Made by a program: the position numbers and the translations under genes. This document shows positions 46,112 through 56,434 of a stretch of DNA of 64,000 nt, in pieces. Below the pieces are notes generated by a model that did not search any database, was not told where the DNA came from, and saw nothing but the letters and a program-made list of their open reading frames with translations. Source of the DNA: Paenibacillus protaetiae (lineage in GTDB: Bacteria > Bacillota > Bacilli > Paenibacillales > Paenibacillaceae); the NCBI RefSeq assembly GCF_004135365.1, contig NZ_CP035492.1, positions 744,001 to 808,000 of the forward strand. Direction: 5' to 3'. Numbering within the stretch: the first letter of the stretch is position 1; the number at the start of each line of letters is the position of its first letter.

Positions 46112-46345
46112 ATGTCCGAAGTAGTAGAACGTGTAAAACGTATCGTCGTCGACAGACTTGGCGTAGACGAAGCGGAAGTCACGCTGGAAGCTTCCTTTAA
46201 AGATGACCTCGGCGCTGACTCTCTTGATGTCGTGGAGTTGGTCATGGAGCTTGAAGACGAGTTTGATATGGAGATCTCTGATGAAGATGCAGAGAAGATC
46301 ACCACAGTGGGAGAAGTTGTGAATTACATACAATCTCTTAACTAA
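46112..46345 (+). CDS. acpP: Acyl carrier protein
   Basis: This 77-residue acidic protein carries the growing acyl chain on the 4'-phosphopantetheine attached to Ser in [26 protein letters not shown] lies upstream of the ATG at 46112; the earlier in-frame ATG at 46094 precedes that site. A TATAAT-like box (46085-46090) just upstream suggests extra transcription of acpP, though no good -35 is visible. Confidence 0.97.
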   Translation: MSEVVERVKRIVVDRLGVDEAEVTLEASFKDDLGADSLDVVELVMELEDEFDMEISDEDAEKITTVGEVVNYIQSLN

Positions 46346-46363
46346 GGGCTTAAGCCCACAAAC

Positions 46364-46392
46364 AAAGTCCCGTTGTAAAAGACGGGACTTCT
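46364..46392 (+). terminator. Hairpin after acpP (partial terminator)
   Basis: A stem AAAGTCCCGT / ACGGGACTT is followed by TCTCTCC, a poor T-tract, so termination may be incomplete and allow expression of fabF. Confidence 0.5.
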
Positions 46393-46502
46393 CTCCATCT
46401 TATGGAGTTTATGAGTGCCAGCCAATAAGCTGCATAAGCTTTATATACACATTTACTTGGCGACTGTTAGGTCGCTATATTGCTGTCTGTTGAGGTGAAA
46501 AA

Positions 46503-47741
46503 ATGAAACAAAGAGTTGTTATAACTGGCCTTGGGGTCATGACATCCCTTGGTACTGAGGTTGAACCATTTTGGGGAAATCTGCTGGAGGGCAAATCCGG
46601 CGTTTCGTACATAGAGCAATTTGATGTTTCTGAATATCCGACAAGAATTGCCGCAGAAATTAAAAACTTCAATCCGGAAGATTATGTAGAGCGGAAAGAA
46701 GCGCGCAAAATGGACCGTTTCGTTCAATTTGCGGTAGCAGCCAGCAAGTCCGCTATTGCGGATGCCAAACTTGAAGTTGGCGCTAACGTAGATGCCGAGC
46801 GGGTTGGCGTTATTGTCGGTTCCGGCATCGGCGGTCTTGGCACATGGGAGGAGCAGTTCAGCCTGCTGACCCAGAAAGGGCCGAAACGGGTAAGCCCGTT
46901 CTTTATCCCGATGATGATTGCCAATATGGCATCCGGACAAGTATCAATGCTGACCGGCGCAAAAGGGCCTAACACGGCTATCGTTTCCGCCTGCGCGACG
47001 GGTACGCACTCGATCGGCGAATCGTTCCGTCTGATCCAGACCGGACAGGTGGATGCGATGATTTGCGGCGGTGCGGAAGCAACGATCCGTCCGACCGGCC
47101 TTGCAGGCTTCTCCGCCATGCGTGCGATGTCTACACGCAACGATGAGCCGGAGAAAGCAAGCCGCCCGTTCGATACCGGACGCGACGGCTTTGTTATGGG
47201 CGAAGGCGCCGGCGTTCTCGTGCTGGAATCGCTCGAGCATGCTAAAGCTCGCGGCGCGCATATTTATGCCGAAGTGATCGGCTACGGCCTGAGCAGCGAC
47301 GCGCATCACATGACGGAGCCCGATCCGGATGGAGCGGCGCGCTGCATGACGATGGCAATCCGCGATGCCGGCATTAAGCCGGAAGATGTGGATTACATCA
47401 ATGCGCATGGCACGTCGACGCCGGTGGGCGACCGTTCGGAAACGAATGCGATTAAGCAGGCGTTTGGCGACCATGCCTACAAGCTGGCTGTCAGCTCGAC
47501 GAAGTCGATGACGGGCCATCTGCTTGGCGCAGCCGGCGGCGTAGAGGCGGTTATTTTGGCGCTGACGCTGCAAAACGGTATCATTGCCCCTACGATTAAC
47601 TTAGAAGAACAAGATCCGGAATGTGACCTCGATTATGTGCCAAACCAAGCTCGCAAAGCCGACGTGAAGGTAGCGATTTCGAATTCGTTCGGATTTGGCG
47701 GTCATAATGCGACGGTTGCCATGAAAGTTTATGAAGCGTGA
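46503..47741 (+). CDS. fabF: Beta-ketoacyl-ACP synthase II (FabF)
   Basis: FabF elongates acyl-ACP chains. The 412-residue protein starts [20 protein letters not shown] and carries the Cys of [14 protein letters not shown], the first His in [18 protein letters not shown], the Lys in [16 protein letters not shown] (with the second His) and [10 protein letters not shown]. Its 3' end overlaps rnc. Confidence 0.97.
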   Translation: MKQRVVITGLGVMTSLGTEVEPFWGNLLEGKSGVSYIEQFDVSEYPTRIAAEIKNFNPEDYVERKEARKMDRFVQFAVAASKSAIADAKLEVGANVDAERVGVIVGSGIGGLGTWEEQFSLLTQKGPKRVSPFFIPMMIANMASGQVSMLTGAKGPNTAIVSACATGTHSIGESFRLIQTGQVDAMICGGAEATIRPTGLAGFSAMRAMSTRNDEPEKASRPFDTGRDGFVMGEGAGVLVLESLEHAKARGAHIYAEVIGYGLSSDAHHMTEPDPDGAARCMTMAIRDAGIKPEDVDYINAHGTSTPVGDRSETNAIKQAFGDHAYKLAVSSTKSMTGHLLGAAGGVEAVILALTLQNGIIAPTINLEEQDPECDLDYVPNQARKADVKVAISNSFGFGGHNATVAMKVYEA

Positions 47742-48429
47742 CGATTTTGTTCAACTGCAGAAAAAGCTGGATATCCGGTTTAATAAGCCCAAGCTTTTAA
47801 AGCAGGCTTTTACCCATACTTCATATGTCAATGAGCATAAGCGCGGCGGCATCGAGCATAACGAGCGCCTGGAATTTCTGGGCGATGCCGTTCTGCAGCT
47901 GCTCGTTTCCGAATTTTTGTTCTCGACCTATCCCGGGCGTCCGGAAGGCGAATTGACCCGAATGCGGGCGTCTATCGTCTGTGAGCCGTCGCTGGCGAAA
48001 TTCGCCGAGCGGCTGGACCTGGGCTCGTACGTTTTTCTGGGACGCGGCGAGGAGCAGCTTGGAGGGCGGCAGCGCCCTTCGCTTCTTGCGGATTTGTTCG
48101 AATCGTTTGTTGGTTCGCTTTATTTGGATGCCGGTATCGAACGGACGAGACTGTTTCTGCAGGAGCATATGTTTCCTCATATTGATGCGAATGACAGCGG
48201 TTTGCTGCTGAAGGATTTTAAATCGAAACTTCAGGAAAAAGCCCAGCACGGCAACCTTGGCGTTGTCGAATACCGCATTGCAGAGGAAAGAGGCCCTGCA
48301 CATGACCGTGAATTTGTGGTGGACGTTTACGTTGGCGACAATCACGGCGGCACCGGTGCCGGACGAACGAAAAAGGAAGCGGAGCAGCGCGCGGCTGCGG
48401 AAGCTTGGCGCTCGTTGACGCAGGAGTAA
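47731..48429 (+). CDS. rnc: Ribonuclease III
   Basis: RNase III cuts double-stranded RNA in rRNA maturation and RNA turnover. The 232-residue protein has the signature [20 protein letters not shown], the catalytic acidic residues of FLGDAVL and [15 protein letters not shown], and a C-terminal dsRNA-binding domain ([28 protein letters not shown]). It overlaps fabF by 11 bp. Confidence 0.97.
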   Translation: MKRDDFVQLQKKLDIRFNKPKLLKQAFTHTSYVNEHKRGGIEHNERLEFLGDAVLQLLVSEFLFSTYPGRPEGELTRMRASIVCEPSLAKFAERLDLGSYVFLGRGEEQLGGRQRPSLLADLFESFVGSLYLDAGIERTRLFLQEHMFPHIDANDSGLLLKDFKSKLQEKAQHGNLGVVEYRIAEERGPAHDREFVVDVYVGDNHGGTGAGRTKKEAEQRAAAEAWRSLTQE

Positions 48430-48443
48430 TGCGCGAGACTTGG

Positions 48444-48487
48444 AAAAACCTCCAAATCCGAATGCGAGCGGATTTGGAGGTTTTTTG
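48444..48487 (+). terminator. Intrinsic terminator after rnc
   Basis: A very strong stem AAAACCTCCAAATCCG / CGGATTTGGAGGTTTT ends in T6. Confidence 0.93.
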
Positions 48488-48552
48488 ATCGTTTGCAGCA
48501 TCCGGCTGGCAGGCGATTGTGGTACAATAGGCGGTGAGGTGAACACCATATT

Positions 48553-51500
48553 ATGTTCCTGAAACGGATCGAATTATCAGGCTTCAAATCGTTTGCCGAC
48601 CGTACGGAAATGGAATTCGTCAACGGCATCACAGCGGTTGTTGGGCCAAACGGCAGCGGCAAAAGCAATATTTCGGACGGCATCCGCTGGGTGCTTGGCG
48701 AACAAAGCGCCAAAAGTCTGCGCGGCGGCAAAATGGAAGACATTATTTTTGCCGGAAGCGATGCGCGCAAAGCGGTCAATTACGGAGAAGTGTCTCTGAC
48801 GCTGGATAACTCCGACGAAGCGCTGCCGCTCGAATTTAATGAAATAACAGTTACGCGCCGCGTTCATCGGAGCGGGGACAGCGAATATATGATTAACAAG
48901 CAGCCTTGCCGGCTGAAGGATATTACGGAATTGTTTATGGATACCGGCATCGGCAAGGAAGCGTATTCGATTATCGGGCAAGGCCGGATCGAAGAAATTT
49001 TGAGTACGCGTTCGGAAGACCGGCGCGGGATTTTTGAAGAAGCGTCCGGCATTGTGAAATACAAGAGCCGCAAACGCGAAGCGCAAAAAAAGCTGGATGA
49101 CACGGAGCAAAATCTGCTGCGTATTCATGACCTCGTAACGGAGCTGGAGGATCAGGTCGGGCCGCTGAAAGAGCAGTCGGAGAAAGCTCTGCATTATAAA
49201 GCGCTGCGTGAGTCGCTGAAATCGCAGGAAATTTCGATGTACGTACATAATATCGAAACGGTCCATACCTCTTGGTCGGAAGCGAATCAGCGGCTGAAAC
49301 GGCTGGGCGAAGAACAGCTTGCGTTATCGGCTGTTGTAAGCAAGCACGACGCTTTGCTGGAGAAGGACCGGCTCCTATTGCGCGAGCTGGAAAATGAGCT
49401 GGACCGCTTGCATGCGGAAATGCTGCAGCTAAGCGAAGATTACGAAAAATGCGAAGGGCACGGCGAAGTGCTGAAGGAGCGCGGCCGCAACCTGGAGCAG
49501 AACAAGCTCCAGCTGGAGGAGTCGATCGCTTCGCATGATGCCCGGATCGGCGAGCTGACGAAGGAAGAAGCCGCTATCCGCAGCAATGCGGCGATGATGG
49601 AGCTGCGCCTGGCGGAGCTGAAAGCAAAGCTGGCGGAGGAAGAAGCAAGGCTGCTAGGCGTTGCCGGCGGAGCCGGAGCCGATGCGGTAGAGACGCTCAA
49701 AAACGAGCTGCTTGATACGATGAGCGAAATGTCGCGTCTGCGCAACGAGCTCCGTTATGCCGAGCAGCAGCGGGAGGCAACCGAGCGCCGGATGGAGCGG
49801 CTTTCGGACGAAGAAGCAAGATGGAAGGCGCAGCAGGAAGCGTTAAATGCCCGCAAAGCGGAGCTCGATGAGAGACTTGAGGTTACGCTGCAGCAGCTGG
49901 CGAGTGCCCGTGACGCTTATGTGAAAGAGTCGGAGAAAGCGAAGCAGCTGGGCGGCTATGTCGACGAGACAGCTGTATCCATCCGCAAATGGGAGCAAAA
50001 GCTGGACTCTGACAGCTCACGCCGGGATACGATGAAGGAAATGCAGGATGCGCTTGACGGTTTTATGCAAGGGGTGCGGGAAGTGCTGAAAGCGTCCCGC
50101 CGCGGCCAGTTAAGCGGCGTGCACGGCGCCGTAGCAGAGCTGATCCGCGTTCCGCAGCGCATTGAGACGGCTGTCGAGACCGCGCTTGGCGGCGCGCTTC
50201 AGCATATTGTCATGGAGAACGAGCAGACGGCTCGTACAGCCATCAGCTTCTTGAAGCAGCGCCAGCTTGGCCGCGCCACGTTCCTGCCGCTTGACGTTAT
50301 TAAAGGGCGCCAGCTGTCGGAGCAGGACAAGCGCCTCGCCGCTTCTGTCGAAGGTTTCGTAGGGGTAGCGGCGGAGCTTGTGGACTGCGAGCCGCAGTAT
50401 GCCTCCATCGTCGGCAATTTGCTTGGCAATGTGCTGCTGTCCGAGACGCTGGAGCAAGCGAACCGGATTGCGTCCAAATGCCAATACCGGTACCGCGTCG
50501 TCACGCTCGAAGGCGACGTTGTTAACGCGGGCGGCTCTATGACAGGCGGCAGCCTCATGAAAAAAGGCGCAAGCCTGCTTGGCCGCCAGCGGCAAATCGA
50601 AGCGCTGGACAAAGAGATTAAAGATGCCGAGATGACGCTCGGCCAGCTGAAAGACAAATTAAGCGACTTGCGCAAGGAACAATCGATTGCTTCGCAAAAT
50701 ATCGAAGAGCTTCGCGCGCAAGGCGAGCGGTTCCGCATCGAGGAGCAGCAGGTCCGTTCTGAGCTGCAGCAGGTAACAGCAGAAGCCAAGCTGCTTCAGG
50801 AGCAGCATCAGCTGCATTCGGCTGACCGGTCTACGCACTTGGCGGAGCAGGCCAGCCTGCAGACGACGGCGGCAGCGGCGGCGGAACGTCTGGAGCAGCT
50901 GCAGATTGATGAAGCGCGGCTTCAGCAAGCTATCCAGCTGGCCGAAGAGCAGCGCAAAGCGAATGAGTCGGCTAAAGAAGAACTGCAAGGCCAGCTGACC
51001 GATCTCAAAATCGCCGTCGCCAAAACCGATCAAGAGAAGCAATCGTTTGAGGACCAGGCTTCGCGGGTCCGTTCCGATGTGCAGCGCACCAAGCAGGAGC
51101 TGGCGGGTTACCGTTCGATGCTGGCTCAGCTGGAGCAAGACGTGGAGCGGCATGGTGCGGAAAGCACCCGCCAAATCGAGCAGCTGAACGAGCTGAAACT
51201 GCTGAAGCAAACCTGCGCGGAGCAAACCGATCTGAAACGTTCGGAACGCGCGCAGCGTCTTCGCGGCATCGAAGAAGGCGAAGGCGAGACGAAAGAGCAG
51301 CGCATCAGCCTGCGCCATGTCGAAGAGCAGATGCGGCAGACGGAAATTGCCGTCAATCGGCTGGATGTCGAGCTGGACAACCTGCTCCGCAAGTTAAGCG
51401 AGGAATACGGGCTTAGCTTCGAGCTGGCCAAAGAGCAATATCCGGTTCCCGAAGATGTGGCCGCTGTCCAAGGCGCGGTCAGAGATTTGAAACGGCAAAT

Positions 51501-52134
51501 TTCGGCGCTTGGCGATGTGAACCTTGGCGCGATTGACGAATACGAACGCGTCAAAGAGCGTTTTGAATATTTGAGCACGCAAAAGGACGATCTGGTCGAA
51601 GCGAAAACGACGCTGTACCAGGTTATCCGCGAGATGGACGATGAAATGTCGAAGCGGTTTAAGCAGACTTTCGAAGCGATCCGCACCCATTTTGTCGTCG
51701 TGTTCGCCAAGCTGTTTGGCGGCGGGCGCGCCGACCTTATTATGGTCGAGCCGGATCGCGTGCTCGACACCGGGATCGATATTGTTGCGCAGCCTCCGGG
51801 CAAAAAGCTGCAAAACTTGCAGCTGCTGTCCGGCGGGGAACGGGCACTTACGGCAATTGCGCTGTTGTTTGCGATTTTGCAGGTGAAGCCGGTGCCGTTC
51901 TGCGTGCTTGACGAGGTGGAAGCGGCACTGGATGAAGCAAACGTATCGCGTTTTGCCCAGTATTTGCGCGAGTTTTCGGAGCTGACCCAATTTATTGTCG
52001 TAACCCACCGGAAAGGCACGATGGAAGAAGCGGATGTGTTATACGGGGTTACGATGGAAGAAGGCGGCGTCTCGAAGCTCGTTTCCGTAAGGCTGGAAGA
52101 AGATGCCGAGGAGCAGGAATCGGCGCTTGCTTAA
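48553..52134 (+). CDS. smc: Chromosome segregation protein SMC
   Basis: This 1193-residue condensin subunit has an N-terminal ATPase half (MFLKRIELSGFKSFADRTEM, Walker A GPNGSGKSNISD). Long coiled coils (about residues 165-500 and 660-1000) flank a hinge (about 510-650, VHGAVAELIRVPQRIETAVE ... GGSMTGGSL). The C-terminal half carries signature LLSGGERALTAIALLFA and Walker B PFCVLDEVEAALDEANV. It acts with ScpA/ScpB to compact and align the chromosome. A TGGTACAAT extended -10 lies about 30 bases upstream, after the rnc terminator, so it probably has its own promoter. Confidence 0.97.
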   Translation: MFLKRIELSGFKSFADRTEMEFVNGITAVVGPNGSGKSNISDGIRWVLGEQSAKSLRGGKMEDIIFAGSDARKAVNYGEVSLTLDNSDEALPLEFNEITVTRRVHRSGDSEYMINKQPCRLKDITELFMDTGIGKEAYSIIGQGRIEEILSTRSEDRRGIFEEASGIVKYKSRKREAQKKLDDTEQNLLRIHDLVTELEDQVGPLKEQSEKALHYKALRESLKSQEISMYVHNIETVHTSWSEANQRLKRLGEEQLALSAVVSKHDALLEKDRLLLRELENELDRLHAEMLQLSEDYEKCEGHGEVLKERGRNLEQNKLQLEESIASHDARIGELTKEEAAIRSNAAMMELRLAELKAKLAEEEARLLGVAGGAGADAVETLKNELLDTMSEMSRLRNELRYAEQQREATERRMERLSDEEARWKAQQEALNARKAELDERLEVTLQQLASARDAYVKESEKAKQLGGYVDETAVSIRKWEQKLDSDSSRRDTMKEMQDALDGFMQGVREVLKASRRGQLSGVHGAVAELIRVPQRIETAVETALGGALQHIVMENEQTARTAISFLKQRQLGRATFLPLDVIKGRQLSEQDKRLAASVEGFVGVAAELVDCEPQYASIVGNLLGNVLLSETLEQANRIASKCQYRYRVVTLEGDVVNAGGSMTGGSLMKKGASLLGRQRQIEALDKEIKDAEMTLGQLKDKLSDLRKEQSIASQNIEELRAQGERFRIEEQQVRSELQQVTAEAKLLQEQHQLHSADRSTHLAEQASLQTTAAAAAERLEQLQIDEARLQQAIQLAEEQRKANESAKEELQGQLTDLKIAVAKTDQEKQSFEDQASRVRSDVQRTKQELAGYRSMLAQLEQDVERHGAESTRQIEQLNELKLLKQTCAEQTDLKRSERAQRLRGIEEGEGETKEQRISLRHVEEQMRQTEIAVNRLDVELDNLLRKLSEEYGLSFELAKEQYPVPEDVAAVQGAVRDLKRQISALGDVNLGAIDEYERVKERFEYLSTQKDDLVEAKTTLYQVIREMDDEMSKRFKQTFEAIRTHFVVVFAKLFGGGRADLIMVEPDRVLDTGIDIVAQPPGKKLQNLQLLSGGERALTAIALLFAILQVKPVPFCVLDEVEAALDEANVSRFAQYLREFSELTQFIVVTHRKGTMEEADVLYGVTMEEGGVSKLVSVRLEEDAEEQESALA

Positions 52135-52287
52135 GCAAGCGATCGGCTTCTGCTTTAGCGCAGCAGCACGCGGAGCCTGACCTCAGCGGCAGGTTCGATC
52201 AAGCGGTTGTGGCCGCAGGCAGATGCCGATCCTTGTATCGCAGACACAGCCTGGCTGAAAGTATGATGGATGGGAGATGGACAAGAG

Positions 52288-53295
52288 ATGAGCTTTTTCA
52301 AAAAGTTGAAAGATAGCATTGCCAGCAAAGCGGAAGCTGTCACCAGCGTATTTAAAGAAGGGCTGAGCAAAACCCGTTCCGCTATTGTTGAGAAAGTGGA
52401 AGAGCTGATTACACGCCGCAAAAAAATCGACGAGGAATTTTACGAAGAGCTGGAAGAAATTCTCATCGGTGCGGACGTTGGCGTAACCACTGTCATGAAG
52501 CTGATCGACGAGCTTCGCGCCGAAGTGAAAGCGCGCAAAATTGAACAGGCAGCCGAGCTGCAGCCGATTTTGTCCGAGAAGCTGGTCGGCTTGCTCAAAG
52601 GCGGCGGCGATCCGGGCCTCAACATGTCGGCTGACGGCATTACCGTATACTTGTTCGTAGGCGTCAACGGGGTTGGCAAAACAACAACCATCGGCAAGCT
52701 GGCCCATAAATTTAAAAGCGAAGGCAAAAACGTGCTGCTTGCGGCGGGCGATACGTTCCGCGCGGGCGCCATCGAGCAGTTGGAAGTGTGGGGGCAGCGC
52801 GTTGGCGTTGACGTCATCAAGCAGCAGTCGGGTTCCGACCCGGCAGCAGTCATGTTCGACGCGGTACAGGCGGCCAAGCAGCGCCAGGTGGACGTTCTGC
52901 TGTGCGATACGGCAGGCAGGCTGCAAAATAAAACGAACCTGATGGAAGAGCTGAACAAAATATTTCGTGTTATTCAGCGCGAGCTTCCGGATGCTCCGCA
53001 CGAAGTGCTTCTCGTGCTGGACGCGACAACGGGGCAAAACGCGCTCAGCCAGGCGAAGCTGTTTGGCGAAAAAAGCGGCGTAACCGGCCTCGTATTGACG
53101 AAACTGGACGGTACGGCCAAAGGCGGCATCGTTATTGCAATCCGCAATGAGCTGAATTTGCCGGTGAAGCTTGTCGGGCTTGGCGAAAAGATGGGCGATC
53201 TGCAGGAATTTGATTCCGAGCAGTTTGTGCATGCTTTATTTGCCGGGCTGATCCAGCAGGAGACGGCTGCGGACGACGCGGAGGAAAGCCGCTAA
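52288..53295 (+). CDS. ftsY: Signal recognition particle receptor FtsY
   Basis: FtsY docks SRP-ribosome complexes at the membrane. The 335-residue GTPase starts MSFFKKLKDSIASKAEAVTS and has a short charged N domain, GVNGVGKTTTIGKLA (G1), CDTAGRLQNKTNLMEEL (G3), TKLDGTAKGG (G4) and GLGEKMGDL. The long acidic A domain of proteobacterial FtsY is absent, as usual for firmicutes. GGGAGATGG precedes the ATG at 52288. Confidence 0.96.
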   Translation: MSFFKKLKDSIASKAEAVTSVFKEGLSKTRSAIVEKVEELITRRKKIDEEFYEELEEILIGADVGVTTVMKLIDELRAEVKARKIEQAAELQPILSEKLVGLLKGGGDPGLNMSADGITVYLFVGVNGVGKTTTIGKLAHKFKSEGKNVLLAAGDTFRAGAIEQLEVWGQRVGVDVIKQQSGSDPAAVMFDAVQAAKQRQVDVLLCDTAGRLQNKTNLMEELNKIFRVIQRELPDAPHEVLLVLDATTGQNALSQAKLFGEKSGVTGLVLTKLDGTAKGGIVIAIRNELNLPVKLVGLGEKMGDLQEFDSEQFVHALFAGLIQQETAADDAEESR

Positions 53296-53306
53296 ACGCG
53301 GCTTTT
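53286..53306 (+). terminator. Hairpin terminator at the end of ftsY
   Basis: GCCGC / GCGGC with a TAAAC loop that includes the stop codon is followed by TTTTC. Confidence 0.65.
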
Positions 53307-53327
53307 CGTGCTGACAAGTACAAAAGC

Positions 53328-53357
53328 TTGACAGTCATCTAGGCTATCCTGTATGAT
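53328..53357 (+). promoter_or_regulatory. SigA promoter of ylxM-ffh
   Basis: TTGACA (53328-53333) and TATGAT (53352-53357) are separated by 18 bp, 57 bases upstream of the ylxM start. Confidence 0.78.
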
Positions 53358-53413
53358 AAAAGTCGTTGGTTTGGTGTAAAGGCTTTTCCCTTGACGGAAG
53401 GAGGCCTGCCACT

Positions 53414-53776
53414 ATGGCAGTTCAAGAGCCACATGCCCTTGCTAAGACGACTCGGATCAATGCATTATTTGATTTTTATGAACCTCTGCTGACTGAGAAA
53501 CAGCGGACGTTCCTGAAATATTATTTTCTGGACGATTATTCGCTTGGCGAAATCGCTTCGGAATCCGGCATTAGCCGTCAAGCGGTATACGAACATATCA
53601 AGCGCGCACAGAACGCGCTGGAAGAATACGAAAGCAAGCTGAAGCTGCTCGAGAGGCATGAGCGGGTCAGCCGGACGGCCGGCGAGCTTGCTGAAGTGAT
53701 CCATACGCTTTCGCTTCAAGATCAGGATAAACAATTGCTGAAGTCGGCCATCGACCGGCTCATGCAAATGGAATAA
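53414..53776 (+). CDS. ylxM: SRP-associated helix-turn-helix protein YlxM
   Basis: This 120-residue protein starts [20 protein letters not shown] and has a sigma-like [23 protein letters not shown] then [20 protein letters not shown]. YlxM precedes ffh in most firmicutes and modulates SRP activity in streptococci. GGAGG precedes the ATG at 53414; the upstream in-frame ATG at 53366 lies too near the promoter. It is 23 bases from ffh. Confidence 0.94.
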   Translation: MAVQEPHALAKTTRINALFDFYEPLLTEKQRTFLKYYFLDDYSLGEIASESGISRQAVYEHIKRAQNALEEYESKLKLLERHERVSRTAGELAEVIHTLSLQDQDKQLLKSAIDRLMQME

Positions 53777-53799
53777 AGCAATCCCGGAGGTGAACCAGT

Positions 53800-55179
53800 A
53801 TGGCCGCATTCGAAAGCTTATCAAGCAGACTGCAAAATGTATTTGGCAAGCTGAGAGGCAAAGGGAAAGTTTCGGAAGACGACGTCAACGAAGCGATGCG
53901 CGAAGTAAGGCTTGCGTTGCTTGAAGCGGACGTAAACTTCAAGGTCGTCAAAGACTTTATCGCTAAAGTGAAAGAACGCGCCATCGGTCAGGAAGTGATG
54001 AAAAGCTTCACCCCCGGCATGGTAATTATCGACATTGTCAATAAAGAACTGACGGAACTGATGGGCGGAACGCAAAGCAAGCTGGCGAAAGCGAACAAGC
54101 CGCCGACGGTCATTATGATGGCCGGCCTGCAAGGCGCCGGTAAAACGACGACGTCCGGCAAGCTGGCGAAGCTGCTGCAAAAAGCGAACCATAAGCCGCT
54201 GCTTGTTGCGTGCGACATTTACCGTCCGGCAGCGATCAAGCAGCTGGAAGTACTTGGATCGCAAATCAATGTACCGGTATTTACGCTTGGCGATCAAGTG
54301 TCGCCTGTAGAAATTGCGCGCCAAAGCTTGCAGCATGCGAAGGACAACCATTACGATTATGTCATCATCGATACGGCCGGACGGCTACATATCGATGAAG
54401 CGCTTATGGAAGAGTTGAAGCAAATCCATGAGTCGGTTAAACCGGATGAGGTGCTGCTGATCGTCGACTCCATGACGGGCCAGGATGCGGTTAATGTCGC
54501 CAAAAGCTTCCACGAACAGCTGGAACTGACCGGCGTCATTCTGACGAAGCTGGATGGCGATACGCGCGGCGGCGCAGCTTTGTCGGTCAAAGCGGTAACA
54601 GGCCAGCCGATCAAATTCGCCGCGATGGGCGAAAAGATCGATTCGCTCGAACCGTTCCATCCGGACCGGATGGCATCCCGTATTCTCGGCATGGGCGACA
54701 TGCTTTCCCTGATTGAGAAAGCGCAGGCGGGCATTGATGCCGAGAAAGCGGCTGAGATGGAACGCAAAATGCGCAATGCGGAATTTACGTTCGACGATTT
54801 CCTGGATCAGATGGAACAGGTTCGCAAGATGGGACCGCTGGACCAGCTGCTTGAAATGATGCCGGGGATGAACAAAGTGAAAGGCCTTAAAGACATGAAA
54901 GTGGACGATAAGCAGATCGGAAGAGTGGAAGCGATCGTCCGTTCCATGACCAAGGAAGAGAAACAAAAGCCGGAACTGCTGAACCACAGCAGACGGAAGC
55001 GTATTGCAGCCGGCAGCGGCACTACCATTGCCGAAGTGAACCGCTTGATCAAGCAGTTTGACGATATGCGCAAAATGATGAAGCAGTTTACAAGCATGAT
55101 GGGACCAAAAGGGCCAAAAGGCGGCAAAAAAATGCTGAAAGGCCTGCTTGGCAAAAATATGAAGTTCCCGTTCGGCTAA
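53800..55179 (+). CDS. ffh: Signal recognition particle protein Ffh (SRP54)
   Basis: Ffh binds signal sequences on the ribosome together with 4.5S/6S scRNA. The 459-residue protein has an N domain (MAAFESLSSRLQNVFGKLRG), a GTPase G domain (MAGLQGAGKTTTSGKLAKLL, DTAGRLHIDE, TKLDGDTRGGAA) and a Met-rich M domain (about residues 330-459: MMPGMNKVKGLKDM ... RMMKQFTSMMG-type) for RNA and signal-peptide binding. Confidence 0.97.
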   Translation: MAAFESLSSRLQNVFGKLRGKGKVSEDDVNEAMREVRLALLEADVNFKVVKDFIAKVKERAIGQEVMKSFTPGMVIIDIVNKELTELMGGTQSKLAKANKPPTVIMMAGLQGAGKTTTSGKLAKLLQKANHKPLLVACDIYRPAAIKQLEVLGSQINVPVFTLGDQVSPVEIARQSLQHAKDNHYDYVIIDTAGRLHIDEALMEELKQIHESVKPDEVLLIVDSMTGQDAVNVAKSFHEQLELTGVILTKLDGDTRGGAALSVKAVTGQPIKFAAMGEKIDSLEPFHPDRMASRILGMGDMLSLIEKAQAGIDAEKAAEMERKMRNAEFTFDDFLDQMEQVRKMGPLDQLLEMMPGMNKVKGLKDMKVDDKQIGRVEAIVRSMTKEEKQKPELLNHSRRKRIAAGSGTTIAEVNRLIKQFDDMRKMMKQFTSMMGPKGPKGGKKMLKGLLGKNMKFPFG

Positions 55180-55225
55180 TACCCGCGGGAACAGCAGCGT
55201 TGATTAGTTGAAGGAGGTGAATCTC

Positions 55226-55498
55226 TTGGCAGTACGTATTCGTCTGAAACGCATGGGCGCTCATAAAGCTCCTTTCTACCGCGTAGTCGTATCCGATTCC
55301 CGTTCGCCGCGTGACGGCCGCTTTATCGAAGAAATCGGCACTTACAACCCGGTTGCACAACCGGCTCAAGTAACGATTGATGAAGAAAAAGCGCTGAAAT
55401 GGCTGCAAACTGGTGCGCAAGCTTCTGATACCGTTCGCGACCTGCTTTCCAAAGCTGGCGTTATGAAAAAATTCCATGAGCTGAAACAACAGAAATAA
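55226..55498 (+). CDS. rpsP: 30S ribosomal protein S16
   Basis: This 90-residue ribosomal protein reads [20 protein letters not shown] and contains [19 protein letters not shown]. Translation starts at TTG 55226, since AAGGAGG ends 8 bases upstream; the upstream ATG at 55208 precedes that site. Confidence 0.97.
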   Translation: MAVRIRLKRMGAHKAPFYRVVVSDSRSPRDGRFIEEIGTYNPVAQPAQVTIDEEKALKWLQTGAQASDTVRDLLSKAGVMKKFHELKQQK

Positions 55499-55523
55499 CT
55501 GTTGATCACGGAGGGCCTTTAGA

Positions 55524-55754
55524 ATGGAAGATCTGATTCTTATCATAGCTAAGGCTTTAGTGGATTATCCGGAGGATGTACGGGTGGATGTGAAGGAGGA
55601 TGAACGGAGCGTTGTTTATTCGCTGTCCGTTCATCCTGGCGATATTGGCAAAGTAATCGGCAAGCAGGGGCGTATTGCGAAAGCGATGCGCACCGTTGTA
55701 GCTTCCGCAGCTGCCAAATCGCAGAAACGCGTCATCGTTGATATCATATCGTAA
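55524..55754 (+). CDS. khpA: KH-domain RNA-binding protein KhpA (YlqC)
   Basis: This 76-residue protein is a single type II KH domain with the loop GKVIGKQGRIAKAMRTVV. KhpA pairs with KhpB/Jag in small-RNA binding and cell-wall control. The rpsP-khpA-rimM-trmD order is conserved. A terminator follows. Confidence 0.95.
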   Translation: MEDLILIIAKALVDYPEDVRVDVKEDERSVVYSLSVHPGDIGKVIGKQGRIAKAMRTVVASAAAKSQKRVIVDIIS

Positions 55755-55768
55755 CATTCGTGCGCCGG

Positions 55769-55800
55769 AAGGGCCGGGATCTGATCCTGGCCCTTTTTCA
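55769..55800 (+). terminator. Intrinsic terminator after khpA
   Basis: AAGGGCCGGGATC / GATCCTGGCCCTT (one G-T pair) is followed by T5C. Confidence 0.88.
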
Positions 55801-55902
55801 TCATTTGTATACATATTGAATCGTAAGCAGCGAACTTGCCATGCATAGCGGCAAGGCGTTTATAAATAGATTTTACTGGTACAATAGCTAAAGAGGTGGC
55901 TT

Positions 55903-56430
55903 ATGAGCGAGAAACAGTTGTTTACGGTTGGCAAAGTGGCCAATACGCACGGTATACGCGGCGAGCTGAAAATTGTGCCGCAAACGGATTTTGCGGAGGA
56001 ACGCTTCGCGAAAGGAAGCAAGCTGATTTTGCAAAAGGAGGACGGTACGGAACAGGTGCCGGTTGAAGTCCTTGCTTCGCGGCTGCAAAAAAACGTATAC
56101 GTCATTAAACTGAAGGACTACGACAACATTAACGATGTCGAGAAATATAAGGGCTGGCTGCTGAAGATTGCCGGAGAAGACCGTGCGCCGCTTGAAGAAG
56201 GCGAATATTATTACAGCGACATCGTGGGCTGCCGGGTTGTGACCGTTCAAGGCGAGGAGCTTGGCGTCATTTCCGAAATTTTAAGCCCTGGCGCGAATGA
56301 CGTATGGGTTGTTGATCAAGCGGGGCATCGATCCAAGCAAATATTGCTGCCGGTTATTGACGAAGTGATCTTGGATGTGAACATCGCAGAAAAGCTCATT
56401 AAGGTCGAGTTGATGGAAGGGCTGATCTAA
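55903..56430 (+). CDS. rimM: Ribosome maturation factor RimM
   Basis: RimM helps process 16S rRNA and binds S19. The 175-residue protein starts [20 protein letters not shown] and has a PRC-barrel C-terminal domain ([34 protein letters not shown]). GAGGTGG lies upstream, and a TGGTACAAT extended -10 at about 55879 follows the khpA terminator. Confidence 0.96.
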   Translation: MSEKQLFTVGKVANTHGIRGELKIVPQTDFAEERFAKGSKLILQKEDGTEQVPVEVLASRLQKNVYVIKLKDYDNINDVEKYKGWLLKIAGEDRAPLEEGEYYYSDIVGCRVVTVQGEELGVISEILSPGANDVWVVDQAGHRSKQILLPVIDEVILDVNIAEKLIKVELMEGLI

Positions 56431-56434
56431 CGCG